Positions 26,053 through 34,301 of a stretch of 40,457 bases of DNA are shown piece after piece (position 1 is the stretch's first letter; every line of letters starts with the position of its first letter). The stretch lies in NCBI GenBank assembly GCA_903877645.1, contig CAIRES010000049.1:1-40457 (forward strand). Reading direction: 5' to 3'. This DNA comes from an uncultured Bacteroidota bacterium. GTDB lineage: Bacteria > Bacteroidota > Bacteroidia > Chitinophagales > Chitinophagaceae. The notes under the pieces were generated by a model that saw only the letters and a program-made list of their open reading frames with translations, did no database searches and was not told the DNA's origin. The translations under genes were made by a program, and so were the position numbers.

Positions 26053-27063
26053 TTAGTTCTTAAATTCCTTTTCCGATTTGCAGCCTCTCACCTTGCCCGT
26101 TTTCCAGGCTTTCATATCTTCTTTGTAGGCTGCTTTGTTTCGGTCGGTTACATAATCAGGATCGAGTGTACTTAGGTCGGGCTTGCCTGCGTTTACCCAG
26201 GCAGTGTACCAGAGATCCGCGGTCAGTCTGATAGAGGCCCTCATTTGTTGCTCCACCATGCCATCCAGTAATTCGTGATACACATGGGCGTACTCAAAGG
26301 TATGCACCGGCGCTCCGAATTTATTCTTTGCAGGTTGTCCGTCTGCGCCCATTACATACTGCTTGTCCATTGGATTGTCTTTCTTTAGCTTGGCTTCTAT
26401 TCGCAACAGGGTGGGGGCCTTGCTATGGCTGCTGTCTATCGCATCCCATACGGCCTTGTCAATATTGCTGATGTATTGCACATCGCCCACATACAGCTTG
26501 TAGTTCTTGCCAAACAGCTCAGGCAGTTGAGCCTCCCAAAAAGCGTGTATCCCCTGCTGGCCGGTCTGTTGTCCATCGTGGTTGATGCTGGTATGCAGTG
26601 GCATATAGGCATCGGCTACATAATGCCCCAGGTCGGCGGCGAGGTATAGTATCTCTGTTTTTCTTTTGTTCTTAAATGCATCGGTCAGCTTCGCCATCAT
26701 GTCCTCTATGGCCCATGGCAGTACACCATACTTTTCCAGCGTGTCCTTTCCGTATTGCTGCAGGGCTGCGCTCATGCTCGCGGGCATACCGGAGCGGCCG
26801 GCGTAGTTATATCGTTCCAGGTCTATGAAGTGTCTTGCGCCTTCAGTCCTGTCGTTATTCATGTGCTTGCGGATATCGGGCACAGTAGACTCCTCGGTAA
26901 TAAAATCGGCATGGTTGTAAAAGAACATACCAATTTCTCTGGGCAATGCCAGCACAGCCCCTTTATTGATATGGTTGTGTCCCCATACGCCCCACGCATA
27001 TACCGCAGATGCCCCACCTGCCAGCAATGCCATTACCGAAAATGCTATGAACAACTTTTTCAT
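26053..27063 (-). CDS. Secreted zinc-dependent phospholipase C / S1-P1 nuclease-like protein
   Basis: 336 residues with a signal peptide (MKKLFIAFSVMALLAGGASAVYA). The mature N-terminus WGVWGHNHINKGAV supplies the N-terminal Trp and first His ligand of the zinc PLC/S1 fold. ARHFIDLERY and LAADLGHYVADAYMPLHTSINHDG carry the further His and Asp that bind the trinuclear zinc, and HAFWE supplies the last ones. It is likely a periplasmic or secreted phosphodiesterase; lipid versus nucleic acid substrate is undecided. A taaacata stretch (27082-27089), TATGTTTA on the minus strand, is one base off a -7 box and may drive this gene and the CAP gene. Confidence 0.85.
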   Translation of the reverse strand: MKKLFIAFSVMALLAGGASAVYAWGVWGHNHINKGAVLALPREIGMFFYNHADFITEESTVPDIRKHMNNDRTEGARHFIDLERYNYAGRSGMPASMSAALQQYGKDTLEKYGVLPWAIEDMMAKLTDAFKNKRKTEILYLAADLGHYVADAYMPLHTSINHDGQQTGQQGIHAFWEAQLPELFGKNYKLYVGDVQYISNIDKAVWDAIDSSHSKAPTLLRIEAKLKKDNPMDKQYVMGADGQPAKNKFGAPVHTFEYAHVYHELLDGMVEQQMRASIRLTADLWYTAWVNAGKPDLSTLDPDYVTDRNKAAYKEDMKAWKTGKVRGCKSEKEFKN

Positions 27064-27155
27064 TGTACCGGATTATATCCTGTAAACATAATAATTTGGC
27101 CTGAATAAGGAGGTTATCTAAAAGACAAAATATCCGGACAGCAGGAGAACTTCTA

Positions 27156-27674
27156 TTAGGGGTTTGGGGTTGTCACTACTTTATCCTCCACGGTCTTAAA
27201 CGTAAACATGCGCTGAGAGATATAGCTGAGGATAGCCGTTACTATACAAATACACGTGTATCGAACAGTCTGGTTGATCATTGGTAGGTATACCCTGCAT
27301 ACTTTGATCAGTATATAGGTAAGAAGGATAAAGGACACAGTGGTTAAAAAGTATCTGAATAACTGTATGCGGCCATGCAGATTCGATTCAGGAAACACGA
27401 TATGCCTCGACATAATAAAACCAGCAGGAAAGCTGATGGCAAATGCCACTATCCAGGCAACCACTTCAGGCGCGATCGTCATACCTCCAAATATTGGCAT
27501 GGGCTGCCCGTGTAGAATATGATTGAATGTAAGCGATTCGATCACTATATTGAGTACAGTATTAGACCCACCACAGGCAAGGTACCGAAAGGTCTGTGTA
27601 GGTATCCACTTGGCGAATGGCCGGTGGAAAAAATCGATGAAGCCTACGATGATATGTCTTGCTGCGGTAAACAA
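27156..27674 (-). CDS. GtrA-like membrane protein
   Basis: 172 residues, TTG start at 27674. Four TM helices of the GtrA family are seen: FRYLACGGSNTVLNIVIES, VVAWIVAFAISFPAGFIMSRHIVF, FLTTVSFILLTYILIKVC and TCICIVTAILSYISQRMFTF. GtrA proteins are proposed flippases for polyprenyl-linked sugars used in glycosylation of surface polymers. The F-R-Y-x-x-x-G start and the RxFxF end are typical. No glycosyltransferase is next to it. A good -7 box precedes it. Confidence 0.88.
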   Translation of the reverse strand: MFTAARHIIVGFIDFFHRPFAKWIPTQTFRYLACGGSNTVLNIVIESLTFNHILHGQPMPIFGGMTIAPEVVAWIVAFAISFPAGFIMSRHIVFPESNLHGRIQLFRYFLTTVSFILLTYILIKVCRVYLPMINQTVRYTCICIVTAILSYISQRMFTFKTVEDKVVTTPNP

Positions 27675-27690
27675 TAGCTAAAATCAGGTG

Positions 27691-27698
27691 CAAAGGTA
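27691..27698 (-). promoter_or_regulatory. -7 box for the GtrA gene (TACCTTTG)
   Basis: Perfect TANNTTTG on the minus strand, 16 bases before the TTG start at 27674. No clear TTG at -33 spacing. Confidence 0.5.
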
Positions 27699-27745
27699 CG
27701 CCATTTTATTAAATATATGCACGCTGTCAAGGCCTAAAGTGTATT

Positions 27746-28291
27746 TCAATGACTATCAGCTTCCTGTTCTGAAATTACTCTTATCAGGGCATCCGCAATG
27801 CTATATATTGCCTGTAGCGTTGCCGGCTCGGTAACAATGCCATCGGCGCTCATTTTTGCCCGTATGAACGGGATCAACAACTTAGCATCGTCTGCCACAT
27901 TTGAGGATAGGGCAGTGAGGGTAAGTAGCAAAGAAGCATGGGCCTTATCACCGCCGGTCGAGGCTGTGATCAATGCCACCGGTTTATAAACCAGCTCTCC
28001 GGTAGATACGGTCCACTCCAGCGCGTTCTTCAGTACACCCGGCACCCCAAACGCATATTCGGGACTACAGATGAGTATGCCATCGGCCCACTTTAGTATA
28101 TCCCTGAAGTTGGTGACCTCAGGTATGTCCTCTTTGCTGTCGTTGAAAAAAGGGAGTTTATCAATGCCATGGTACACAGTGAAATTTACCCGGTCGTCCA
28201 GGTAGGCTTTCGCTGCTTCTATCACAGCCATGTTGGACGAGTGCGGCCTGATGCTGCCGGATATAGCTACTATATTGATCTTCTTATCCAC
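27746..28291 (-). CDS. NADPH-dependent FMN reductase family protein
   Basis: 181 residues from a GTG at 28291. FMN-binding loop IVAISGSIRPHSSNMAVI at the N-terminus; flavin-ring loop ILICSPEYAFGVPGVLKNALEWTVSTG near residue 75-100. This is the same family as the protein at 13624-14187, but clearly diverged from it. It is a likely cytosolic NAD(P)H:FMN or quinone reductase. The -7 box ends only 4 bases before the GTG, so the mRNA is probably leaderless. Confidence 0.9.
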   Translation of the reverse strand: MDKKINIVAISGSIRPHSSNMAVIEAAKAYLDDRVNFTVYHGIDKLPFFNDSKEDIPEVTNFRDILKWADGILICSPEYAFGVPGVLKNALEWTVSTGELVYKPVALITASTGGDKAHASLLLTLTALSSNVADDAKLLIPFIRAKMSADGIVTEPATLQAIYSIADALIRVISEQEADSH

Positions 28292-28295
28292 GCTG

Positions 28296-28325
28296 CAAAA
28301 CTAAGCCGCAGGCTGTGGCATGCAA
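28296..28325 (-). promoter_or_regulatory. Full Bacteroidota promoter, TTG-N19-TAGTTTTG
   Basis: On the minus strand a TTG (28325-28323), 19 bases, then TAGTTTTG (28303-28296), matching the sigma-ABfr consensus TTG-N17-19-TANNTTTG. The start codon GTG follows after 4 bases. The TTG touches the T run of the terminator of the preceding gene. Confidence 0.7.
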
Positions 28326-28360
28326 AAAAGCGTTACGCACAGGCCGTGCATAACGCTTTT
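28320..28360 (-). terminator. Intrinsic terminator after the TlpA-like gene
   Basis: Stem of 15 pairs with one mismatch: 28326-28340 with 28346-28360 (GCGTTA..GCAC/GTGC..TAACGC), loop of 5. On the minus strand it ends in a run of six T. It lies 33 bases after the stop at 28393. Confidence 0.85.
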
Positions 28361-28392
28361 ATTGGTTTCGGTATCAGTAAATGAGGCTACTT

Positions 28393-29862
28393 TTACTTAG
28401 CTGTCGTCTTTTTGTCTTTTGCTGCCTTTGCTTTTTTCTCCAGCATCTCTATTACACTGCCAATATTAGAGTGGTCGAGGCGTTTGCCGCGGATGATCTT
28501 CTTGTTGTCCAGCAGGTAGATGGTAGGTGTGCTGTACACATCGTACTTGTTGTGGTAGTCGCTGGTATGGTCAGGATCGTAAGTGTTGGTCCATGTTTCC
28601 ATATTGTTCTTCTTGATGAAGTCGCTGATCGCTTTTTCATCTCCTTCAGTAGCTACAGTGTATATCTTCAGGCCTTTAGCTTTCAGTACTTCTTTGTATA
28701 CTGAGTCCAGCTTTGGTATCTCGTGCTGGCAATGGCCGCAGTTAGGAGAGTAGAACACCACCAGTGTATAGTCACCTTTTTGTGCCATCAGGCTTTCTTC
28801 CTTCTTGGTCAGTACGTTAGGCAGCTTCACTTCAGGGGCTAAGTTGCCTATTACGTTCGGCGCAATTTTCTTGGCCCTGTCTTCATATTTTTCGAGCTCG
28901 TCAGGTGTCAGCCAGAAGGCATCACCCTTCATGTAGTAGTTCTCTACAAGGTAGACAAACACTTCGTCCATACCCATTACCTTGCTGTTCTCCACGTCGC
29001 GGGTGAGCCACCATAGGGTGTAATGGAACATATCGCGTGTGCCGTTTGCTTTCTTCAGCAACCAGTCTGCTTCTTTTTCTACGCTGTCGGTCCATGGCAA
29101 TACCAGCTTGCTCATGTACTCTTCTATCTTGGCATCGTAGAGTGGGGTATAGATCAGGCGGTCGTCCTTGAAATCCCAGCCATCCCAGTAGTGTGATTTG
29201 TAGTAGTGATAAGCGAAGGTAGAATCCTTGGTCACGCCGTCCTCAAGCATGTGCGGGCCTTCCGGTACTTCCGGTACTTCCATTGCGCTGAATACGTTAG
29301 CCAGCAATGAGTGCGGATGTGCTTTGATATAATCCCTCCTGTAGGTGGTCAATACCTTGGTATCAGCTATAGATTCTTTGCGGATAGCATCAGTATCAGA
29401 AGTGGTTGTTGCATTCTTCAGCCTTTCCTTCAGCTTTTCCTGCTTGCCTGCATATCCTTTCAGGTAGTTGATGTAATCCAGGAAGCGGTCATTCTCAGGT
29501 GAGTTCTTGAACTTGATGTCATCAGGCAGCTTGCTCTTGGTAGCTGTGATGGTCATATTATCGCCCTTATTAAGCAGGAACTCAAAATTGGTTCTTTCCT
29601 TATCTCCTATTAATATAATGTATATACCGCCTACAAACGTAGAGTCATTGCCTACAAATGTGGCATTGCCCTTGCTGTCGAGCCTCATTGAGTCAGAGAT
29701 GAAGATGGTGGGGCGGTTCTTACCATAGTAATGTACCAGGTAAATGAGTGAATCCTTTACGTCGGTCATGTGAACCTGAACGTGATAGTTGGCTTCGCGG
29801 CCAATTGATCGGGTGGCCATACATAAAAACAGTAGTACAGCAATGAGTGAAAGTCGCTTCAT
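28393..29862 (-). CDS. TlpA-like thiol-disulfide protein with DUF4369/DUF5106-type N-terminus
   Basis: 489 residues from ATG 29862, chosen because it starts a signal peptide (MKRLSLIAVLLFLCMATRSIG). The N-terminal part is a beta-rich DUF4369-like domain (VQVHMTDVKDSLIYLVHYYG...ISDSMRLDSKGNATFVG). The middle is helical and DUF5106-like. The C-terminal thioredoxin fold shows VVFYSPNCGHCQHEIPKLD with C-G-H-C and STPTIYLLDNKKII with the cis-Pro. Such proteins are periplasmic disulfide reductases or isomerases of Bacteroidota. The basic tail (KKAKAAKDKKTTAK) is unusual. Transcribed alone, with a strong terminator. Confidence 0.9.
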   Translation of the reverse strand: MKRLSLIAVLLFLCMATRSIGREANYHVQVHMTDVKDSLIYLVHYYGKNRPTIFISDSMRLDSKGNATFVGNDSTFVGGIYIILIGDKERTNFEFLLNKGDNMTITATKSKLPDDIKFKNSPENDRFLDYINYLKGYAGKQEKLKERLKNATTTSDTDAIRKESIADTKVLTTYRRDYIKAHPHSLLANVFSAMEVPEVPEGPHMLEDGVTKDSTFAYHYYKSHYWDGWDFKDDRLIYTPLYDAKIEEYMSKLVLPWTDSVEKEADWLLKKANGTRDMFHYTLWWLTRDVENSKVMGMDEVFVYLVENYYMKGDAFWLTPDELEKYEDRAKKIAPNVIGNLAPEVKLPNVLTKKEESLMAQKGDYTLVVFYSPNCGHCQHEIPKLDSVYKEVLKAKGLKIYTVATEGDEKAISDFIKKNNMETWTNTYDPDHTSDYHNKYDVYSTPTIYLLDNKKIIRGKRLDHSNIGSVIEMLEKKAKAAKDKKTTAK

Positions 29863-30061
29863 AATTTCTAAATAGTTAGTTTTTCTGTAAAACGATGATG
29901 TAGTTGCGAAAATACTCCTTAAACGGCAATAGCCAAGTGCTAAGGTCAAAATTCACAAATTTTTATATTTTTATTAAACGACAGTTTATTGTTTGTTTAC
30001 CCCTACGCCGGCCACAGCAAAATTTACGTTAATTTGCGCCTCCAATCAAAATCCCCAAGCT

Positions 30062-31486
30062 TTGTCGCGCAAGAAAAAAAGAGTACAACCCCTCGAAAAC
30101 CTGACCATTGAAGCCTATGCCGCCGAAGGCAAGAGCATAGTGCACCTCGAAGACGGCAGGGTACTCTTTGTAGACAATGCCATACCCGGCGATGTGGTGG
30201 ATGCCCTCATCATCAAAGACAAGAAGACCTGGGCACAGGGGCGCACCACACGGCTGGTAACGCCATCCCCACAGCGGATCGATGCCTTTTGCCAACACTT
30301 TGGCACCTGTGGCGGCTGCAAATGGCAGATGCTGCCCTACAGCCAGCAACTAGTATACAAGCAGCAGCAGGTACACGACCAGCTCACCCGCATAGGGCAT
30401 ATAGAACTGCCGGAGATGCTGCCCATAGTAGGTAGCCCGCGTGAGCGCTACTACCGCAACAAACTGGAGTTTACCTTCTCCACCAGCCGCTACCTGACCA
30501 TAGACGAAGTAAAGAACCGCGAAGAGAAATACACCCCTGTGGCGGCCCTGGGCTTTCATGCTCCCGGCCTGTTTGATAAAGTGGTAGAGATACATACCTG
30601 CTACCTGCAGGATGAGCCTACTAACACGCTACTTAATGCCCTGCGCACTTATACCGAAGCACACAACCTGCCTTACTACGACTTCAAAGCCCAATATGGC
30701 TGGCTGCGCAATGTCATCATCCGTGTGGCCAGTACCGGCGAGGTGCTCATCAACCTGGTGATGCACCACGAGGATGAGGCCAACCGTATAGGCATACTGG
30801 AGCACATACTGCAAAACGTGCCCGGCATTACCTCGCTCAACTACACCCTGAATGGCAAGATGAACGACACCATCTACGACCAGGATGTGATCAACTATTC
30901 AGGCAAAGCATACATAGAAGAAAAGCTCGAAAACTTTCGTTTCAAAATATCACCTAAATCATTCTTTCAGACCAACACCTACCAGGCCGAGGCGCTGTAC
31001 CGCATCACCCGCGACTTCGCAGGCCTTACCGGTAGCGAGGTGCTGTACGACCTATATTGCGGCACAGGTAGTATTGGTATATTCTGCTCTGCCGGCGCTA
31101 AGAAAGTAATAGGTATAGAAGTGGTGGAAGATGCCATAAAGGATGCCTACGAGAATGCCGCTATGAACGGGCTGGAGCATTGCAGCTTCTTTGCCGGTGA
31201 TGTGGAGAAAGTATGCACTGATGCCTTCTTTGCCGAGCATGGCCGCCCCGATGTGATCATCACCGATCCGCCACGTGCAGGTATGACCGAAAAACTCATC
31301 AACCAACTGCTAAAGATGCGCGCACCCAAGGTGGTATATGTGAGCTGTAACCCCGCCACACAGGCCCGCGACCTGCAACTGCTGGACCCCGCCTACAAGA
31401 TCACCCGCCTGCAACCGGTAGACATGTTCCCGCATACCCACCACATAGAAAACGTAGCCCTGCTGGAGTTGAGAAGCAGCGAGTAG
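30062..31486 (+). CDS. rlmD: 23S rRNA (uracil(1939)-C(5))-methyltransferase RlmD-like
   Basis: 474 residues with TTG 30062 as start (SRKKKRVQPLENLTIEAYAAEGKSI is the usual beginning); the longer frame to 29993 adds a non-conserved stretch. The TRAM domain is N-terminal. Four Cys for a 4Fe-4S cluster are at about 77, 83, 86 (FGTCGGC) and 180 (HTC). The SAM fold has YDLYCGTGSIGIFC and IGIEVVEDAI, then ITDPPRAGM, and the catalytic Cys ~429 in VYVSCNPAT. It methylates uridine in 23S rRNA; other TrmA/RumA relatives modify U747 or tRNA U54, so the exact site is inferred. A TAATTTG, one base short of a -7 box, lies near 30035. Confidence 0.88.
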   Translation: MSRKKKRVQPLENLTIEAYAAEGKSIVHLEDGRVLFVDNAIPGDVVDALIIKDKKTWAQGRTTRLVTPSPQRIDAFCQHFGTCGGCKWQMLPYSQQLVYKQQQVHDQLTRIGHIELPEMLPIVGSPRERYYRNKLEFTFSTSRYLTIDEVKNREEKYTPVAALGFHAPGLFDKVVEIHTCYLQDEPTNTLLNALRTYTEAHNLPYYDFKAQYGWLRNVIIRVASTGEVLINLVMHHEDEANRIGILEHILQNVPGITSLNYTLNGKMNDTIYDQDVINYSGKAYIEEKLENFRFKISPKSFFQTNTYQAEALYRITRDFAGLTGSEVLYDLYCGTGSIGIFCSAGAKKVIGIEVVEDAIKDAYENAAMNGLEHCSFFAGDVEKVCTDAFFAEHGRPDVIITDPPRAGMTEKLINQLLKMRAPKVVYVSCNPATQARDLQLLDPAYKITRLQPVDMFPHTHHIENVALLELRSSE

Positions 31487-31497
31487 TTTAGCGAGAA

Positions 31498-31594
31498 ACA
31501 ACCCCGACCCTAAAGGGAGGTGTTATATGCCTTTTGCGAGAATACTTATAGGTAATGCTTATCAATCCACACCCCCCTTTAGCGTAGGGGTTGT
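31498..31594. repeat. Imperfect inverted repeat between convergent genes
   Basis: Arms 31498-31523 and 31569-31594 (26 bases, three mismatches; cores CTAAAGGG and CCCTTTAG) with a 45-base spacer. It lies between the ends of rlmD and lpxD. It may serve as a bidirectional terminator or belong to a dispersed repeat family. The following ~60 bases contain CTTAGTG repeated twice but no gene. Confidence 0.7.
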
Positions 31595-31665
31595 ACGCAA
31601 CACAGGCTTCGTGCCCTTAGTGCATCCTTAGTGTCTTGGTTTGAGCCAATAACTACACGAACCTA

Positions 31666-32688
31666 CTACTGCTGGGTTTGTTTCTCCAGTTTGGTCACGC
31701 GCTCCACAATGCTATCGAGGTTGCGGAAGTGAATGAACGCCTTGCGGTACTTATTGGCATCAAATGCCGGTGAGCCCATGAATACCTGCCCCGGCTTGGT
31801 GATGCTCTTGGATATGCCCGACTGTGCTGTAATGATGGTGTCATCGGCTATCTGCAGATGCCCCACAATACCTACCTGCCCGCTGAACATGCAGCGCTTG
31901 CCTATGCGGGTAGAACCTGCTACCACATTGGCGGCAGCTATGTAGCAATTCTCGCCTATCTCCACATTGTGGGCTATGTGTACCAGGTTGTCAAACTTTA
32001 CGCCCTTGCGCAGTATAGTGCTGCCGAGGGTGGCCCTGTCTATGGCGCAGTTGGCGCCTATTTCCACATCATCTTCTATCACTACATTGCCTATCTGTGG
32101 CACCTTGGTATTGCCCTCGTTCTGCGGCTCAAAACGGAAGCCATCGCTGCCGATCACTGTGCCGGAATGTATGATGCAATCTTTGCCCACCACGCAGTCC
32201 GAATAGATCTTCACGCCCGCGAAGAGGGTAGTGTTGTCGCCTATGGTCACATTGTCGCCTATGTATACCTGCGGATATATCTTTACGTTATTGCCGATCA
32301 CCGCATTGTCGCTCACCACCGCAAACTCGCCTGCATATATGTTGCTGCCCACTTTTGCGCTATCGGAGATATACGCCTGCTTGGATACGCCTGTTTTATT
32401 CAGCTTCACCTGGTTATACATTTCCAGCAGCTTGGCAAAAGCCGCCGCCGCGCTCTCTACCCGTATGAGGGTAGCCGCTATGGGGGCAGTGGGCGCAAAG
32501 TCCTTATTCACGATCACCAGCGAAGCCTGGGTATCATAGATATACTGCGTATAGGCAGGGTTGGCGAGGAACGATATAGAGCCAGGTACCCCTTCTTCTA
32601 TCTTAGAGAGCTTAGTGATCTTAATATCTGCATTGCCCTCTATAGTGCCGTTCAATACCCCTGCTATCTGCTGTGCCGAAAATTCCAT
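31666..32688 (-). CDS. lpxD: UDP-3-O-acylglucosamine N-acyltransferase
   Basis: 340 residues. LpxD adds the second 3-hydroxyacyl chain to UDP-3-O-acylglucosamine in lipid A synthesis, using acyl-ACP, in the cytosol. The N-terminal uridine-binding domain ([30 protein letters not shown]) is followed by a left-handed beta-helix of hexapeptide repeats from about residue 100 ([33 protein letters not shown]). The catalytic His is at about 240 in HIAHNVEIG, and VIGSDGFRF is near 178-185. The usual neighbours lpxC-fabZ and lpxA are not here. A near -7 box (TAACTTTA, 32704-32711) lies 15 bases before the ATG. Confidence 0.96.
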   Translation of the reverse strand: MEFSAQQIAGVLNGTIEGNADIKITKLSKIEEGVPGSISFLANPAYTQYIYDTQASLVIVNKDFAPTAPIAATLIRVESAAAAFAKLLEMYNQVKLNKTGVSKQAYISDSAKVGSNIYAGEFAVVSDNAVIGNNVKIYPQVYIGDNVTIGDNTTLFAGVKIYSDCVVGKDCIIHSGTVIGSDGFRFEPQNEGNTKVPQIGNVVIEDDVEIGANCAIDRATLGSTILRKGVKFDNLVHIAHNVEIGENCYIAAANVVAGSTRIGKRCMFSGQVGIVGHLQIADDTIITAQSGISKSITKPGQVFMGSPAFDANKYRKAFIHFRNLDSIVERVTKLEKQTQQ

Positions 32689-32756
32689 GTGTTGTGTTTG
32701 GTGTAAAGTTAAAAGGTTAATTGGGTTTTGGGTAGTACCAGTTGCAAAAACGGAAT

Positions 32757-32845
32757 AAGAGGCTTTTTATTGCAGCGGAGCGTATCCTGCACAAACCGGA
32801 GCGTCCATCGCCGAAGGAACGGGAGACTCTCTGGGGACATAAAAC
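32757..32845 (+). repeat. ~88-bp dispersed repeat, copy 1
   Basis: Begins AAGAGGCTTTTTATTGCAGC and ends near GGGGACATAAAACG. The second copy, in the same orientation at 33552-33641, matches at about four of five positions. Both copies keep one frame open that reads RLFIAAE.IL..P..P..K.RETL.G, but no start, signal or known family supports a gene. A small CCG/CGG hairpin is possible in the second half. Confidence 0.75.
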
Positions 32846-32891
32846 GATCTAATCTCATATTTATTGATTAATATTGGCCTGTTTATTTTAT

Positions 32892-33512
32892 ATGGTGGAC
32901 TTTCGGAAAGAGACATTTCTTCAATTTGTTCTGCAAGCAAAACCTTTTCGCTTTATTATTTCCCTATGGTTTGCGCTAATAGTTGGTGTTGTTATTTGTC
33001 TGTTTTTAGGCTGGGATACATACATGGGAATCCTATTCTTGATCATTGCATTTCCATTGGCGTACTTAGCACAAGTCCGGATAAAATACGTTTTTTATGC
33101 GAGTGGACGAAAAGCCTTTTTAGAACTCAATGATAGCCACGCTATTGTTCTAAATGATGTTGATCTATACATCAGAGGATTTGATGGTGTTTCATTGAAT
33201 GATAAGTCAAAAATAGTTCCCCGCCGCACTCCTTTTTATCAGCTTAGTAAAGCCGATCTTATCCTTTCCGGATGCAGTATTATTTTGATGGGAAAAGACA
33301 GGCTAATGGGGTGGGATTTGTATGCGCCGGCTATCGAAATGTCATTGTCAGCATATTCAACCAATGCCCACCGGGCTTGCATCACAAAATGGTATGAAGA
33401 AAGAGATCGGATAATTGTTGAAATTCATGATGCTCATTTTATAAAGCCCTTTAAGATTGAGTTTAAAAACTGTTTCGCAGAGATTAAAGGTTTTTTATCC
33501 GTAAATAGATAA
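32892..33512 (+). CDS. Membrane protein of unknown function between two repeats
   Basis: 206 residues from ATG 32892 (MVDFRKETFLQFVLQAKPFRF). Two adjacent TM helices (FIISLWFALIVGVVICLFLG and MGILFLIIAFPLAYLAQVRI) are followed by a ~130-residue soluble domain (DDVDLYIRGF-like strands, MGKDRLMGWDLYAPAIEMSL). The layout recalls YcxB-like proteins but I cannot name the family. It is more AT-rich than lpxD and engB nearby and is bracketed by two direct repeats, so it may be an inserted gene. Expression signals are unclear. Confidence 0.65.
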   Translation: MVDFRKETFLQFVLQAKPFRFIISLWFALIVGVVICLFLGWDTYMGILFLIIAFPLAYLAQVRIKYVFYASGRKAFLELNDSHAIVLNDVDLYIRGFDGVSLNDKSKIVPRRTPFYQLSKADLILSGCSIILMGKDRLMGWDLYAPAIEMSLSAYSTNAHRACITKWYEERDRIIVEIHDAHFIKPFKIEFKNCFAEIKGFLSVNR

Positions 33513-33551
33513 GCGACATCTCGATTGTAGCTTCAGCAGACTATCTACATT

Positions 33552-33641
33552 AAGAGGCTTTTTATTGCAGCAGAGTATATCCTGCGAGAACCGAAGAGTC
33601 CTCCGCTGAAGAAGCGGGAGACACTTAGGGGGACACAAGAG
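33552..33641 (+). repeat. ~88-bp dispersed repeat, copy 2
   Basis: Same start AAGAGGCTTTTTATTGCAGC as copy 1 and same direction. CCGCT/AGCGG can pair around a GAAGA loop at 33603-33617. It ends directly before the remnant of an ArsR-type regulator gene, so the repeat sits at or near the point where that gene was cut. Confidence 0.75.
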
Positions 33642-33664
33642 GTTTTTTTTGCGTTTCATCCAAA

Positions 33665-33811
33665 CAAGAGCAGAACGGCAGAGAAATTTATTATAGCATC
33701 AACGCGAAAAAGATGAAAGAAGTACAGGACTTTATTGAGCCATTCCGCAAAATGTGGGATGACCGGTTTGATAAACTGGAAACTATAATGAAACAACATA
33801 AAAGCAAATAA
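33665..33811 (+). pseudogene. ArsR-family regulator, C-terminal remnant
   Basis: A frame ending at TAA 33809-33811 reads NGREIYYSINAKKMKEV and then FIEPFRKMWDDRFDKLETIMK. This is the typical end of ArsR regulators located next to SRPBCC genes (wing strand YYSI, then a dimerisation helix with W..RFDKLE). About 47 codons remain; the winged-helix DNA-binding part is absent and the upstream DNA is the 88-bp repeat. An ATG at 33713 could start only a 32-residue peptide. The next gene starts one base after the stop, as in intact ArsR-SRPBCC operons. Confidence 0.75.
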
Positions 33812-33812
33812 C

Positions 33813-34295
33813 ATGGAACAGAAGACAAAGATCAATGCCGAAGACGGCAGGCAGGACTTAGAGATCACGCGGGAATTTGATCTGCCCGTAGAACTTCTTT
33901 TTAAAGCGCATGCAGAGCCGGAACTCTTTGAGCAATGGATGTCGAATCCCTATACTACGGCCAAGGCACTGAAGTTTGACGCGAAGAAGCATGGCAGTTA
34001 TCAAATGGAGTCAAAGGATGCAAACGGGAACGTGGTATTTAGATCCAATGGAACATTCCATGAGTTTATCCCAAACAAAAAGATCACCCGCACATTCGAA
34101 ATGGACGGTACGCCATTCGGGGTGCAGTTGGAGGTGTATGAATTTGAACAATTGACAGCCGATACCAGCAAGCTGAGCATGCATGTGATCTACGAATCTG
34201 CGGCCCATAGAGACCAGGTAATGAAATTGCCATTTGCGCAGGGTATCGACATGGCGCATAACAGAATGCAGGAAATAGTAAGCAAACTACAATAA
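33813..34295 (+). CDS. SRPBCC / AHSA1-like domain protein
   Basis: 160 residues. ITREFDLPVELLFKAHAEPELFEQWM is the classic beginning of AHSA1/activator-of-Hsp90-like SRPBCC proteins, with YQMESKDANGNVVFRSNGTFHEFIPNKKITRTFEM in the middle and a closing helix (HRDQVMKLPFAQGIDMAHNRMQEIV). The fold has a deep hydrophobic cavity; the ligand is unknown. It is the second gene of an ArsR-SRPBCC-DoxX-YdeI cluster (gaps of 1, 6 and 10 bases), a common arrangement. The regulator is broken, so its control may be lost. Confidence 0.92.
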   Translation: MEQKTKINAEDGRQDLEITREFDLPVELLFKAHAEPELFEQWMSNPYTTAKALKFDAKKHGSYQMESKDANGNVVFRSNGTFHEFIPNKKITRTFEMDGTPFGVQLEVYEFEQLTADTSKLSMHVIYESAAHRDQVMKLPFAQGIDMAHNRMQEIVSKLQ

Positions 34296-34301
34296 CAAAC
34301 T

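Noticed and set aside
31858-32706. 282-codon plus-strand open frame
   Set aside because: Antisense shadow of lpxD; hexapeptide repeats on the other strand create the pattern.
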